From contig NZ_CP032286.1 in NCBI RefSeq assembly GCF_002165305.2, positions 2,418,001 through 2,482,000 on the forward strand: 64,000 nucleotides of DNA. Direction: 5' to 3'. The notes beneath the pieces are model-generated. The model was not told where the DNA came from. It did not search any database and saw only the letters and a program-made list of their open reading frames with translations. Both the position numbers and the translations under genes were made by a program. Within the stretch, counting starts at the first letter, position 1, and each line of letters opens with the position of its first letter. Source of the DNA: Acinetobacter sp. WCHA55 (GTDB lineage Bacteria; Pseudomonadota; Gammaproteobacteria; Pseudomonadales; Moraxellaceae). This document shows, piece by piece, positions 19,249 through 27,999 of this stretch.

Positions 19249-20226
19249 ATGAAAAAAACAATTTCAACATTATCCATATCACTACTCTGCTTTGCTCCAA
19301 TCATTACACAAGCAGAAAATACAACAAGCCAAACAGCGATTGACCAACAAAAACAAGTTTCAGGCTATTACCAATACCAAATGGGTGATGTACAAATCAC
19401 TGCCTTGCTCGATGGCACTAACTTCATGTCGCCTAAACTCTTTCAAAACATTCCAGAAAAAGAAGTACATGAAATTTTAAAGAAATACGCTGCCGACCAA
19501 GCCAAAGGCGTACAAACCTCAGTCAATGCCTTCCTCGTGAATACAGGTCATTCGCTGGTTTTAGTGGATAGCGGTGCTGCGAGCTGTTTTGGCGCACATT
19601 TGGGTTCAGTGCTAAGTAACTTAAAAGCATCAGGCTATAAACCAGAACAAGTCGATACCATCTTACTAACACATCTACACCCAGACCATGTGTGTGGTAT
19701 TAGCCAAAATGGCGTGGCAAACTTTCCAAATGCAACGGTTTATGTCTCGAATGATGAAGCGAACTATTGGCTAAACCCGAAACAAGTCAGCCAACTCCCG
19801 AAAGAAAAACAAGCAGGCTACTTAGGAACTGTTGAAAAAATTAAACAAGCCATTGCACCCTATCAAGCCAAACAACGCTTCAAAACGTATCAATTGGGCG
19901 ATCAAGTTCAGGGCTTTAAAGTGATTAATACTGCGGGGCATACACCCGGACATTTTAGCTATGAGTTAAAATCCAAAGATGAAACGGTGGTCTTTATTGG
20001 TGACATTGTGCACTCACATACCGTGCAATTTGATAAACCTACAACGGCAATTGATTATGATATCGACCCGAAAAAAGCGGTACAAACCCGCTTAAAGCAA
20101 TTTGCAGAATATGCGAAAGACGGGCAAACCATTGCAGCACCACACTTGCCATTCCCCGGTATTGGGCATATCTATTCAGCAGATGGGAAAAGCTATCAAT
20201 GGATTCCTGTGCATTTTAAGGATTGA
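19249..20226 (+). CDS. Exported metallo-beta-lactamase-fold hydrolase (methyl-parathion-hydrolase-like)
   Basis: A 325-residue periplasmic metal-dependent hydrolase. The signal peptide is MKKTISTLSISLLCFAP..., ending about residue 22. The mature start YYQYQMGDVQITALLDG resembles the opening of methyl-parathion-hydrolase-type enzymes. Zinc ligands are in THLHPDH, followed by a later His in NTAGHTPGH, an Asp in FIGDIVH, and a His near the end (AAPHLPFPG). The substrate is unknown; related enzymes hydrolyse esters, lactones or organophosphates. It starts 180 nt from the IS right end, so IS-driven expression is possible but not shown. A terminator follows. Confidence 0.85.
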   Translation: MKKTISTLSISLLCFAPIITQAENTTSQTAIDQQKQVSGYYQYQMGDVQITALLDGTNFMSPKLFQNIPEKEVHEILKKYAADQAKGVQTSVNAFLVNTGHSLVLVDSGAASCFGAHLGSVLSNLKASGYKPEQVDTILLTHLHPDHVCGISQNGVANFPNATVYVSNDEANYWLNPKQVSQLPKEKQAGYLGTVEKIKQAIAPYQAKQRFKTYQLGDQVQGFKVINTAGHTPGHFSYELKSKDETVVFIGDIVHSHTVQFDKPTTAIDYDIDPKKAVQTRLKQFAEYAKDGQTIAAPHLPFPGIGHIYSADGKSYQWIPVHFKD

Positions 20227-20237
20227 TGACGTATAAA

Positions 20238-20266
20238 AAAACCCTCTCATTTTTGGAGAGGGTTCG
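20238..20266. terminator. Terminator between convergent genes
   Basis: Stem AACCCTCTC / GAGAGGGTT, with A-run before and T-rich loop. It serves the plus-strand hydrolase and possibly the minus-strand LysE gene. Confidence 0.85.
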
Positions 20267-20281
20267 CCTGAGCTCAAACAG

Positions 20282-20905
20282 TTACTTCATTCCAAAAATA
20301 AGTTTTAAACCTAATCCTGTCATCACAGCCCCAGCAACACGATCAAATACTTTCTTAAACTTTAAATATACACGACGTGGCTTTTCCGCTGACAAGGCCA
20401 CCGCCACAAGCGAATACCAACCTGCATCAATAAAAAAGCACAGCATCGGCAATACCACATAGAAATAAGTTGGAATTTCTTTGGGTAAAAGTGCAGTAAA
20501 AATACTGGCAAGAATAATGGCAATTTTAGGATTACTGAGCTGAGTAATCAGCCCCAACCGAAAAGCCTGTACATAACTCATCGTCTTTACAGAACCATTT
20601 ACAGCTTCCATCGGTTCTTTAGCATGTTTAATGATTTTATAAGCCAGCCAAAGTAAGTACAAACCGCCAAAAACTTTCAAGGCAATATAAGCTGACGGTA
20701 CAGCCAACAAAATTGCTTGTAACCCCATGACTGCAAGCAAACCAAACAATGCAGCGCCTGTGCCTGTACCTAAAGCAGTAAATAAGCCATGTTTACGTGA
20801 AATCGCAATTGAATTTTTGGCGACATAAATAAATGTTGGACCAGGACTAATAGCACCTAACATTAATGCCAAAGTGATAGAGCCTAAAATCAATAATGAT
20901 TCCAA
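20282..20905 (-). CDS. LysE-family translocator
   Basis: A 207-residue inner-membrane exporter of the LysE/RhtB family. It opens with GSITLALMLGAISPGPTFIYVAKNS (key block AISPGPTFIYVAKN). About six hydrophobic segments follow and a second signature is QLSNPKIAIILASIF. The start is TTG at 20905, supported by a strong RBS (GAGG, 6 nt upstream); no ATG is near. Amino-acid or metabolite export is the family role; the substrate is not determinable. It is convergent with the hydrolase gene, and its upstream region is shared with oleate hydratase. Confidence 0.87.
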   Translation of the reverse strand: MESLLILGSITLALMLGAISPGPTFIYVAKNSIAISRKHGLFTALGTGTGAALFGLLAVMGLQAILLAVPSAYIALKVFGGLYLLWLAYKIIKHAKEPMEAVNGSVKTMSYVQAFRLGLITQLSNPKIAIILASIFTALLPKEIPTYFYVVLPMLCFFIDAGWYSLVAVALSAEKPRRVYLKFKKVFDRVAGAVMTGLGLKLIFGMK

Positions 20906-21345
20906 GAGTGACCTCTAAGTTGAGAGAATTTGATCAGGAACGATTTTACGCTAAACAAAGTTTTTACGATATTCACTTTATCAGTTATTTTTCACATTTA
21001 TATCGTGATCAAGCCGCAGCTTGTACGGCTATTATATTTTTTAATGATAAATTAAAAGCCTATTTTTAAGGAAATTTGGCATAGGGCATAGTGAAAACAA
21101 GAATAGAGTAATTACTCAATAATAAACAATAACATCAGATATTTAGATCATATTCAATTTTAATAAAAAGACAAATGTGTATTAAAAATAGCCATCACAA
21201 GCTTATTTTTGATTACAAAATAAAATGAGTAGATTGCTTTCCATTTCATACATTTTTCATATATAAAAAGACATACTATTTTTAAGGTTTTTCTAAACCA
21301 CATTTTTTACATCATCGTTTTTAACATCATAATTAGAGGTGAACC
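20906..21345. other. Divergent AT-rich intergenic region
   Basis: 440 bp between the lysE-type gene and oleate hydratase. I see no ORF, RNA or strong palindrome. The RBS AGAGGTG sits just before the oleate hydratase ATG. Confidence 0.5.
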
Positions 21346-22965
21346 ATGCAAAATAAGAAGCGCACCCCATTAGACGCTCAACAGTCCCATCTTTGGATTA
21401 TTGGTGGTGGTATCGCAGGTATGGCTGCTGCTGCATTTGCAATCCGTGATGCCAAAGTTCCTGCCAAAAATATCCATATTTTAGAAGAACTCGATATTTC
21501 AGGTGGCTCGATGGACGGTGGACATACCCCGCATGCCGCACAAGCTTGGGTGACACGTGGCGGACGGATGCTCACTGATGAAACGTATCTATGCCTGTGG
21601 GATTTATTTTCCAGTATTCCATCTTTGGAAAATCCAGACATTTCGGTACGTGAAGAGTGTCGTGAGTTTAATGAAAAAGTGAAAACCCATGCCAATGCAC
21701 GTTTGATTGATGCCGAACATGTCATTGCAGATGCTGCAAAACTTGGGCTGAATACGCTACATCGTGCACAAATGCTACGCTTATTGGCTTCAAAAGAAGA
21801 AAAAATTGGCAGCCGTCGCATTGATGAGTTTTTTGATGAGGCCTTTTTTGAAACCAATTTCTGGCGCATGTGGCGCACAACTTTCGCTTTTCAAAAATGG
21901 CACAGTGCAGCAGAGTTAAGACGCTATTTCTTACGTTTTATTCAAGAACTACCGCGTATTCATACTTTAGCAGGTGTGAAACGCACCAAGTACAACCAAT
22001 ATGATTCAATGATTCTACCTCTACAGCGTTGGCTAGTCGCACAAGGTGTCGATGTGCGTTTTGGACACTATGTCACAGATGCAGACTTCATTACCAATGC
22101 TGAAACCCAAGAGCGCCATGCCTCGCGCCTATATGTACAATTGCCTGAAGGCACAGAGCAAATTAATCTGAAAGCCAATGATTTAGCCATTTTCACTTTA
22201 GGCTCTATTACCGCAGACTCGCGTTATGGTGATAATCATGACGTACCTGCCCTCATTCGTAATCGAGAAGATCATAGCTGGACGCTTTGGGAAACGCTGG
22301 CTCAAAAAGCCCCAGACTTTGGCCGTCCAATGACTTTTTATGGCAATGTCGATGAACATAAGTGGGAGTCATTTACTCTGACCATGAAAGATGACGTGCT
22401 ACTTAAACGTATTATTGACTATACAGGCAATGAACCGGGTACAGGTGCACTGATGACTTGGTACGAATCGGGTTGGCATTTATCCATCGTGGTTCCTGCA
22501 CAGCCACACTTTGCCGACTTACCTGAAGGTTTATATACCTTATGGGGCTACGGTTTCCAAATTGACCATATAGGCGATTACATCAAAAAACCAATGTCTG
22601 AAGCCACGGGGCAAGAGATTCTAACAGAGCTGATCAAACAACTCGGTTTTGAAGACATTTTAGATCATGTTTTGGCAACGACTGATGTTACCACAGCCAT
22701 GATGCCATATGCCTCTGCCCTGTTTGCCTGCCGTAAACCGGGGGATCGTCCACAAGTGGTTCCGCAAGGCTCACAAAACTTTGCTTTCCTTGGACAGTTT
22801 GTGGAAATTGAAGATGACGTGGTCTTTACTGTGGAATATTCAGTTCGTGGGGCGATGCTTGCCATTTATGAATTCTTTGGGGTGGAACGTGAAATCCCTG
22901 AAATTTACAATGGTCTGCTTGATCCAAAAGTGGGGTTGAAAGCTTTGGAAACCGTGTTCCACTAA
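21346..22965 (+). CDS. ohyA: Oleate hydratase
   Basis: An FAD-dependent enzyme that adds water to the cis-9 double bond of oleic acid, giving 10-hydroxystearate (the 'myosin-cross-reactive antigen' family). The FAD-binding motif IIGGGIAGMAAAAFAI is at about residues 17-32. Then come the family blocks LDISGGSMDGG, EECREFNEKV (catalytic-region glutamate), FWRMWRTTFAFQKWHSAAE and RRYFLRFIQELPRI. 539 residues is slightly short but complete. No linked genes suggest a pathway; membrane fatty-acid detoxification is the usual role. A strong terminator follows. Confidence 0.94.
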   Translation: MQNKKRTPLDAQQSHLWIIGGGIAGMAAAAFAIRDAKVPAKNIHILEELDISGGSMDGGHTPHAAQAWVTRGGRMLTDETYLCLWDLFSSIPSLENPDISVREECREFNEKVKTHANARLIDAEHVIADAAKLGLNTLHRAQMLRLLASKEEKIGSRRIDEFFDEAFFETNFWRMWRTTFAFQKWHSAAELRRYFLRFIQELPRIHTLAGVKRTKYNQYDSMILPLQRWLVAQGVDVRFGHYVTDADFITNAETQERHASRLYVQLPEGTEQINLKANDLAIFTLGSITADSRYGDNHDVPALIRNREDHSWTLWETLAQKAPDFGRPMTFYGNVDEHKWESFTLTMKDDVLLKRIIDYTGNEPGTGALMTWYESGWHLSIVVPAQPHFADLPEGLYTLWGYGFQIDHIGDYIKKPMSEATGQEILTELIKQLGFEDILDHVLATTDVTTAMMPYASALFACRKPGDRPQVVPQGSQNFAFLGQFVEIEDDVVFTVEYSVRGAMLAIYEFFGVEREIPEIYNGLLDPKVGLKALETVFH

Positions 22966-22980
22966 GTTTTTAATATATAG

Positions 22981-23014
22981 TGATAAGAGCACGCTTCTGT
23001 GCTCTTATCACTTT
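22981..23014 (+). terminator. Terminator after oleate hydratase
   Basis: Perfect 12-bp stem TGATAAGAGCAC / GTGCTCTTATCA with loop GCTTCT, followed by CTTTT. Starts 15 nt after the stop. Confidence 0.92.
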
Positions 23015-23112
23015 TGAGCAAAATGTCACTTCTTCAAATTACAAAACTCTCTTGCAGCTTTGCTTGCACAGAGGCAGCATAAGACTCATCTAAAACTTTA
23101 AAAAATAAATCT

Positions 23113-23568
23113 ATGAAACTCGCCGAAGCACTTTTATTGCGTAGTGATTTACAAACCAAGCTCGCCTCTTTACAGCAACGGATCAACAATAATGTTTTGA
23201 TCCAAGAAGGCGATGAACTGAGTGAAGACCCCAATGCACTGATGGGTGAGGCCTTTAGTGTGAATACAGAGTTACATCATCTGATTGAAAAAATTCATGC
23301 GACCAATGCTCAAGCGAAAACCAGCACGGGTCAATCCATGCTTAGTGTTTTAAACACACGTGACTTGCTCACTCAACAGCATCGTATTATCCAACAGGCC
23401 ATCGACAGTTCACGACGTGAAAATGGTCGTTATAGTTCGAGTGAAATTCGCTGGGTTAAAACCATTACGGTTGCAGACTTGCAAAAACAAGCCGATGCAA
23501 TTAGCCAACAACTCAGGCAAAATAACTTAGAGATTCAAGCTTCAAATTGGCAAATCGAACTGATCTAA
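23113..23568 (+). CDS. DIP1984-family protein
   Basis: A 151-residue cytoplasmic protein of the DIP1984 (septicolysin-like) family. It opens with MKLAEALLLRSDLQTKLASL and QQRINNNVLIQEGDE. The characteristic mid-part is NTRDLLTQQHRIIQQAIDS (family block), then RYSSSEIRWVKTITV and DLQKQADAISQQLRQNN. Predicted mostly alpha-helical. The family is widespread, sometimes near mobile or stress genes, and its function is not established. Monocistronic here. Confidence 0.85.
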   Translation: MKLAEALLLRSDLQTKLASLQQRINNNVLIQEGDELSEDPNALMGEAFSVNTELHHLIEKIHATNAQAKTSTGQSMLSVLNTRDLLTQQHRIIQQAIDSSRRENGRYSSSEIRWVKTITVADLQKQADAISQQLRQNNLEIQASNWQIELI

Positions 23569-23774
23569 CCAATTTGAGCCACAACAGTTTGGGCATATTG
23601 GGCGAGTACAAGGCCTTTTATACGTTTGTAAGGCTTTAATTCAACAAACGTTTGCAGGAAGTAAGACGTCTACTTCATATTTTCACAAATCTGACGTAGC
23701 ATAATGCATCTTTTATACTGCACATCGCACCTTGCACCACCATGTACTGACAATATGCCTCCCTATTTTACATC

Positions 23775-23978
23775 TTAGTAGGCATCAGCCTGTCTAGACG
23801 TTTTCTGATTAAAAGCCATTTCTTGTGATGGAAGTTTATAGTCACGATCATGCACAGGGACACCGCCAATAATCATGGTACGAGCCTCAGTTCTGGGCTG
23901 ATTCAAATCCTTTTTTGCATCACATGCGGTTAGCTGAGTGAGCAATAAAACCAATACTAGGGTAGATAAGGTTTTCAT
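23775..23978 (-). CDS. Small lipoprotein
   Basis: A 67-residue predicted lipoprotein. The signal MKTLSTLVLVLLLTQLTAC ends in lipobox LTAC, so the mature part is about 49 residues. It contains RTMIIGGVPVHDRDYKLPS, with few predicted structures. The second of two adjacent ATGs is chosen: GAGGGG lies 5 nt before it but only 2 nt before the first. Small lipoproteins of this type are common in Acinetobacter; I cannot assign a function. Confidence 0.72.
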   Translation of the reverse strand: MKTLSTLVLVLLLTQLTACDAKKDLNQPRTEARTMIIGGVPVHDRDYKLPSQEMAFNQKTSRQADAY

Positions 23979-24251
23979 CATATCCCCTCATTTATCATTA
24001 TTGTGCTTTCAGCATAGCACTTTTATTTTTCCAATCCTATCGACTTTGTTACAACTTTTATCTATCTACATGATAGTTCTGTGCGTATTCTTTTATTTCA
24101 ATAAAAATCAATAATTCATTTATAAAACAATAATATAAATGATTTAAGTTAACCAAAATTCGATTTAAATATTTATCCGACGTATTGAAAAAACTATCTT
24201 GGCGGAGTCTTATCTTGTTTTATTCAATTTCTTCATCAGCCTGCGGCTCGC

Positions 24252-24377
24252 CCTACTTTTGTTTCAACAAAAGTAGGCAAAACCATTGTCATCTGCAAAA
24301 CCTGTTCATTCCTTGTATTTATTCAAATATAGCGAATAAAACATTATCTTATTTACACCATGCAGGTTGCAGATGAC
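24252..24377. repeat. Nested inverted repeats (possible MITE/REP-like unit)
   Basis: Two inverted repeats in one geneless stretch. The first is an almost perfect hairpin: CCTACTTTTGTT (24252-24263) and AACAAAAGTAGG (24266-24277) with two bases between. The second is GTCATCTGCAAAACCTG (24288-24304) and CAGGTTGCAGATGAC (24363-24377), 15 bp matched except for a 2-base difference, 58 bp apart. A GC-rich lead (CCTGCGGCTCGCC) precedes it. It has the look of a dispersed intergenic repeat unit seen in this genus, from memory. No T-run suggests it is not a simple terminator. Confidence 0.6.
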
Positions 24378-24465
24378 GTTTCCGAGTCGCCTATTTCTTA
24401 TCGAAATTAGATTAAATTAGAAAAAGACACCTGATTTACAAAATCTTACAGAATTAAATATTTAC

Positions 24466-24485
24466 AACGGACATTTTTGTCCGTT
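24466..24485. promoter_or_regulatory. Candidate TetR operator
   Basis: Perfect palindrome AACGGACA TTTT TGTCCGTT, 8-bp arms with 4-bp spacer, 37 nt upstream of the TetR-family ATG. Position and form suit an autoregulatory operator that also controls the co-transcribed efflux genes. Confidence 0.7.
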
Positions 24486-24522
24486 AAATAATAGCACTCC
24501 CAAATCAAATGAAATAATCACC

Positions 24523-25071
24523 ATGACCAGTCGTCAACAGCGTGCTGCACAAAACCGTGAGGAATTGCTGGAAGCTGCGGTTCAAGTTTTTCGCACCCAC
24601 GGAATTAATGCTCCCTTACAAATGATCATTGATACAGCCAATGTCGGGCGGGCGACGTTTTATCGTAATTTTGATGACCGTCGTGCCTTGGTGATTGCAC
24701 TCATGGAACAAGCTTTGGAACGTCTCGCTTTACGTGCGGCAGCGTTTTCTCAGTATGAAGATGGTTTTATTCGTTTAATTGAAAACCATGTTTATAACTT
24801 GCCCTATTTAACTGCACTGATGGAATATTGGCGGGTGATTGAGCGTGATGATCCCGTCATGGTCGATATCTACGCGCGCCGTGATGCCATTTTACAACCT
24901 TTAATTGATCAAGCCATACAGCACGGCGTATGCCGCCCCGATTTGACTACCCAAGATTACGCCATGATTACAGCAATTTTAAGGACTTCATTTCAAGGGC
25001 TGACCAATCTAGAGCAACAACAACTTGCACAACGCGCGATTGAGCTCTTACTCAACGGTATTCGGGCATAA
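24523..25071 (+). CDS. TetR/AcrR-family transcriptional regulator
   Basis: A 182-residue one-domain repressor with an N-terminal helix-turn-helix: RTHGINAPLQMIIDTANVGRATFYRNFDDRRAL (key residues TANVGRATFYRNF, about 39-51). The C-terminal ligand-binding helices end in LLNGIRA. It is 12 nt upstream of the efflux gene, so it is likely the local repressor of a drug- or toxin-responsive operon. Family members respond to hydrophobic inducers; the inducer here is unknown. A perfect palindrome lies just upstream at 24466-24485. Confidence 0.9.
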   Translation: MTSRQQRAAQNREELLEAAVQVFRTHGINAPLQMIIDTANVGRATFYRNFDDRRALVIALMEQALERLALRAAAFSQYEDGFIRLIENHVYNLPYLTALMEYWRVIERDDPVMVDIYARRDAILQPLIDQAIQHGVCRPDLTTQDYAMITAILRTSFQGLTNLEQQQLAQRAIELLLNGIRA

Positions 25072-25083
25072 AGGTCACCACTC

Positions 25084-26733
25084 ATGACACAGCCACCACG
25101 TTTACTCGAACCTGCGCCAAACTGGACAGCCGAAGAAAAACCAACCCTGCCCGGCTCTCCTGCCGTGATCGCGCACTCCACACCTAAGCGCTTCATATAT
25201 TTTTTTATTGGCTTATTTGTCGCACTGTCTGCCAGTCTCAGTAACGGTTTTATTACCGCAAATTTGCCCTTAATTCAGGGTGAATATGGACTCACACCCT
25301 CTGAGGTGGCATGGATTCCTGCAGCTTATGTCATGGCCAATGTCAGTGCGAACCTAATTCTGTTTAAAGCCCGCCAACAATACGGTCTGCGTCTATTTTC
25401 TGAAATAGGCCTACTGATTTTTATTGTAGTTTTAGTTTTACACCTCTTTGTACATACCTTTGAAATGGCTGTACTGGTGCGTTTTATTAGTGGCATGGTT
25501 GCAGCACCGCTCAGCTCTTTAGGCATGTATTACATTATGCAGGCTTTTAAGAGAGAAAATTTTGGTCGAAGTATCTATTTGGCTTTAGGCTTCCAGCAGC
25601 TTGGTATTCCCTTAGCATGGATCATTTCTCCGTACCTTATTGATGTCAATAACTGGAATGTCCTATATACCTTTGAAATTGGTTTAGCCCTGTGCTGTTT
25701 TGCAATGGTGGTGTCGCTTAAATTACCCCGCAGTTTAAGAATTGCTGTTTTTGAAAAGCAGGACTTTTTCACCTTTGCCTTGCTTGCGCCCGGTTTTGCC
25801 TTTTTGTGTATTGTACTGACCCAAGGGCCAATCTTGTGGTGGTTTGAAGTGAAATGGTTGGCATACCTTTTAATTGCAGGGTTCAGCCTAATTGTCATTG
25901 GTTTGGTCTACGAGCATTATCGGGTCAATCCACTGATCATGACACGTTGGCTGGGGACATCATCTACGCTTCGTTTTATTATCGGTGCCTTTGCAATTCG
26001 CTTCTTAATGTCGGAGCAAAGTTATGCTGCCGTGAGTTTTCTCAAAACGATGGGTATGGGCCCCGATCAATTTGTCCCGCTCTATGTGGTGATCTTTTTC
26101 GGCATTGTGTCTGGAACCTTATTTAGTGCCATCACTTTTTCACGTGAACGGATTATTTGGCACCTACTGTTAGCAGAAGCTTTGGTATTAATTGCTTGCG
26201 GGCTAGATTTTCACCTCACCAGCGATATTCGCCCTTCCAACTTCTATGGCAGTCAGTTTTTGGTAGGCTTTGCCAGTGGTGTATTTATTGGTCCACTCTT
26301 AATCACGGGTATCTTAAGTGCCATGCAAAAAGGTCCTACCCATATTGTCACCTTCATTGTTTTATTTTCAGCGACTCAAACATTTGGTGGCTTAGTCGGT
26401 TCATCGTTTTACTCCACCTATCAACAAGTCCGAACCCAGAACTATCGTGCTGAAATGATTCAACAACTCCCCGAAACCAATCCATTGATTGCACAGCGTC
26501 TTTTAGCGTATCAACAAAGTTCACATAGTTACACGCTCGATCAGCAGTTAGAGCAACAACAAGCCTTAAAAAATTTAAATCAAGTGGTGACTCGAGAAGC
26601 CCAAGTACGTGCCTATAACGACGTGATTAGCTTCAATGGCATCGTAGCCATGCTGCTATTGCTGTGGGGGACATTCCTGATAGCTCGGAATCAATACCAA
26701 CAGCGACAACAGGCAAAAATCGGTCCTGCCTAA
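25084..26733 (+). CDS. MFS efflux transporter (EmrB/DHA2-like)
   Basis: A 549-residue inner-membrane proton-antiporter of the major facilitator superfamily. About 14 hydrophobic segments follow an N-terminal cytoplasmic tail; the first is FIYFFIGLFVALSASLSNGF. The strand TANLPLIQGEYGLTPSEVAW fits the DHA2/EmrB group, as does RFISGMVAAPLSSLGMYY. It lies between a TetR repressor and an EmrA-like adaptor. Together these would form an EmrAB-type pump, needing an outer-membrane factor encoded elsewhere. The loop between the last helices is Q-rich (QQSSHSYTLDQQLEQQQ). Substrate unknown. Confidence 0.88.
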   Translation: MTQPPRLLEPAPNWTAEEKPTLPGSPAVIAHSTPKRFIYFFIGLFVALSASLSNGFITANLPLIQGEYGLTPSEVAWIPAAYVMANVSANLILFKARQQYGLRLFSEIGLLIFIVVLVLHLFVHTFEMAVLVRFISGMVAAPLSSLGMYYIMQAFKRENFGRSIYLALGFQQLGIPLAWIISPYLIDVNNWNVLYTFEIGLALCCFAMVVSLKLPRSLRIAVFEKQDFFTFALLAPGFAFLCIVLTQGPILWWFEVKWLAYLLIAGFSLIVIGLVYEHYRVNPLIMTRWLGTSSTLRFIIGAFAIRFLMSEQSYAAVSFLKTMGMGPDQFVPLYVVIFFGIVSGTLFSAITFSRERIIWHLLLAEALVLIACGLDFHLTSDIRPSNFYGSQFLVGFASGVFIGPLLITGILSAMQKGPTHIVTFIVLFSATQTFGGLVGSSFYSTYQQVRTQNYRAEMIQQLPETNPLIAQRLLAYQQSSHSYTLDQQLEQQQALKNLNQVVTREAQVRAYNDVISFNGIVAMLLLLWGTFLIARNQYQQRQQAKIGPA

Positions 26734-26766
26734 TGCCACCGCTCCCTATTTATTTGAGAAATAGTT

Positions 26767-27936
26767 ATGTCTGAAGATCAAAAACCAGTAGCACCCGCTG
26801 AAACCACTGCAACGACTGAAAATACCGCTCAGCCTGAACAGCCCGTGACAGCAACAAAACCGATGACGCCCATTACGCCACCTTCGAGTAAATTGATTCC
26901 AACAGCGAAACGTACGCTGATTTTGATGTTTTTAGTACTCATCATCGGGATCGGCATCATTTTATGGGCATGGAAAATTGGGCCATTTGACAGTGCTGTT
27001 GAGTCAACAGACAACAGCTATGTCAAAGGCAAAACCACAGTACTTTCTTCTCAAATTAATGGCTATGTCAAAGATGTGTTGGTCAGTGATTTTGATCACG
27101 TCAAAAAAGGACAGGTGTTGATGCATATTGATGCCACGACTTATGACCAAAAAGTCACTCAAGCAGAAGCTGGGGTGGATCAAGCGCAAAATAACCTATC
27201 GAATCAAAGCCAAAATATTGCACAGCGTAAAGCCGATATTGTGGCGGCTGAAGCCAAAGTGGAACAGGCACGTGCAAGCTATCAACTGTCTTTAACGCAA
27301 CAGCAGCGCTATCAACAGTTGGGCGACTCTGGTGCAGCGTCTAAATCGGAACAAGACAAAGCCTTTGCCGATACCCAAAATAATTTAGCTCTACTGCAAC
27401 AAGCACAAGCCAATGTATTGGTAGCAAAAGAAGCACTCAAAACCGCACAAGTGGCGGAAACTGGACTCAAAGCACAAGTGACCAATGCCGCGGCCCAACT
27501 GGATCAAGCCAAAACCACCAAAAACTACAGCAGTATTATCGCCCCGATGGGCGGGCAACTGGGTGAAGTCAATCCACGTGTGGGACAATACGTGGCCGCA
27601 GGCACACAGTTGCTCTATCTGATTCCACAGCAAACGTGGGTCACAGCCAACTTCAAAGAGACTCAAATTGCCAATATGAAAATTGGACAAAAAGCATGGT
27701 TCACGGTGGATGCCCTTAATCATCAGAAATTTACAGGTCATGTCGAACAAATTTCCCCAGCGGCGGGTTCAGAGTTCAGTGTGCTTAAAGCAGATAATGC
27801 GACAGGCAACTTTACCAAAGTGGTGCAACGCATTGCTGTACGAATTGCAATTGATCAGAATCAGACAGGAATTGAAAACCTACGTCCAGGCATGTCCGTA
27901 ATTAGTTCGGTCGATACCCGATCTGCACAGCATTAA
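26767..27936 (+). CDS. HlyD/EmrA-family membrane fusion protein
   Basis: A 389-residue periplasmic adaptor linking the inner-membrane pump to an outer-membrane channel. An N-terminal cytoplasmic P/T/Q-rich tail is followed by one membrane segment (TLILMFLVLIIGIGIILWAW, about 46-65). The lipoyl half-motif is DNSYVKGKTTVLSSQINGYV and the coiled-coil hairpin covers about residues 120-240 (rich in A, Q, K). The beta-barrel part contains GQLGEVNPRVGQYVAAGTQL. It is 33 nt from the transporter gene, third in the tetR operon. Confidence 0.9.
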   Translation: MSEDQKPVAPAETTATTENTAQPEQPVTATKPMTPITPPSSKLIPTAKRTLILMFLVLIIGIGIILWAWKIGPFDSAVESTDNSYVKGKTTVLSSQINGYVKDVLVSDFDHVKKGQVLMHIDATTYDQKVTQAEAGVDQAQNNLSNQSQNIAQRKADIVAAEAKVEQARASYQLSLTQQQRYQQLGDSGAASKSEQDKAFADTQNNLALLQQAQANVLVAKEALKTAQVAETGLKAQVTNAAAQLDQAKTTKNYSSIIAPMGGQLGEVNPRVGQYVAAGTQLLYLIPQQTWVTANFKETQIANMKIGQKAWFTVDALNHQKFTGHVEQISPAAGSEFSVLKADNATGNFTKVVQRIAVRIAIDQNQTGIENLRPGMSVISSVDTRSAQH

Positions 27937-27999
27937 TCCTGTGCAGAAACCAAGACTTTTCACTTACACTATGTACTCAACCTGATTGATTAAAGCCCT

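Noticed and set aside
24185..24376. 63-codon frame across the nested repeats
   Set aside because: Its sequence simply reads the inverted repeats and is cysteine-rich without pattern.
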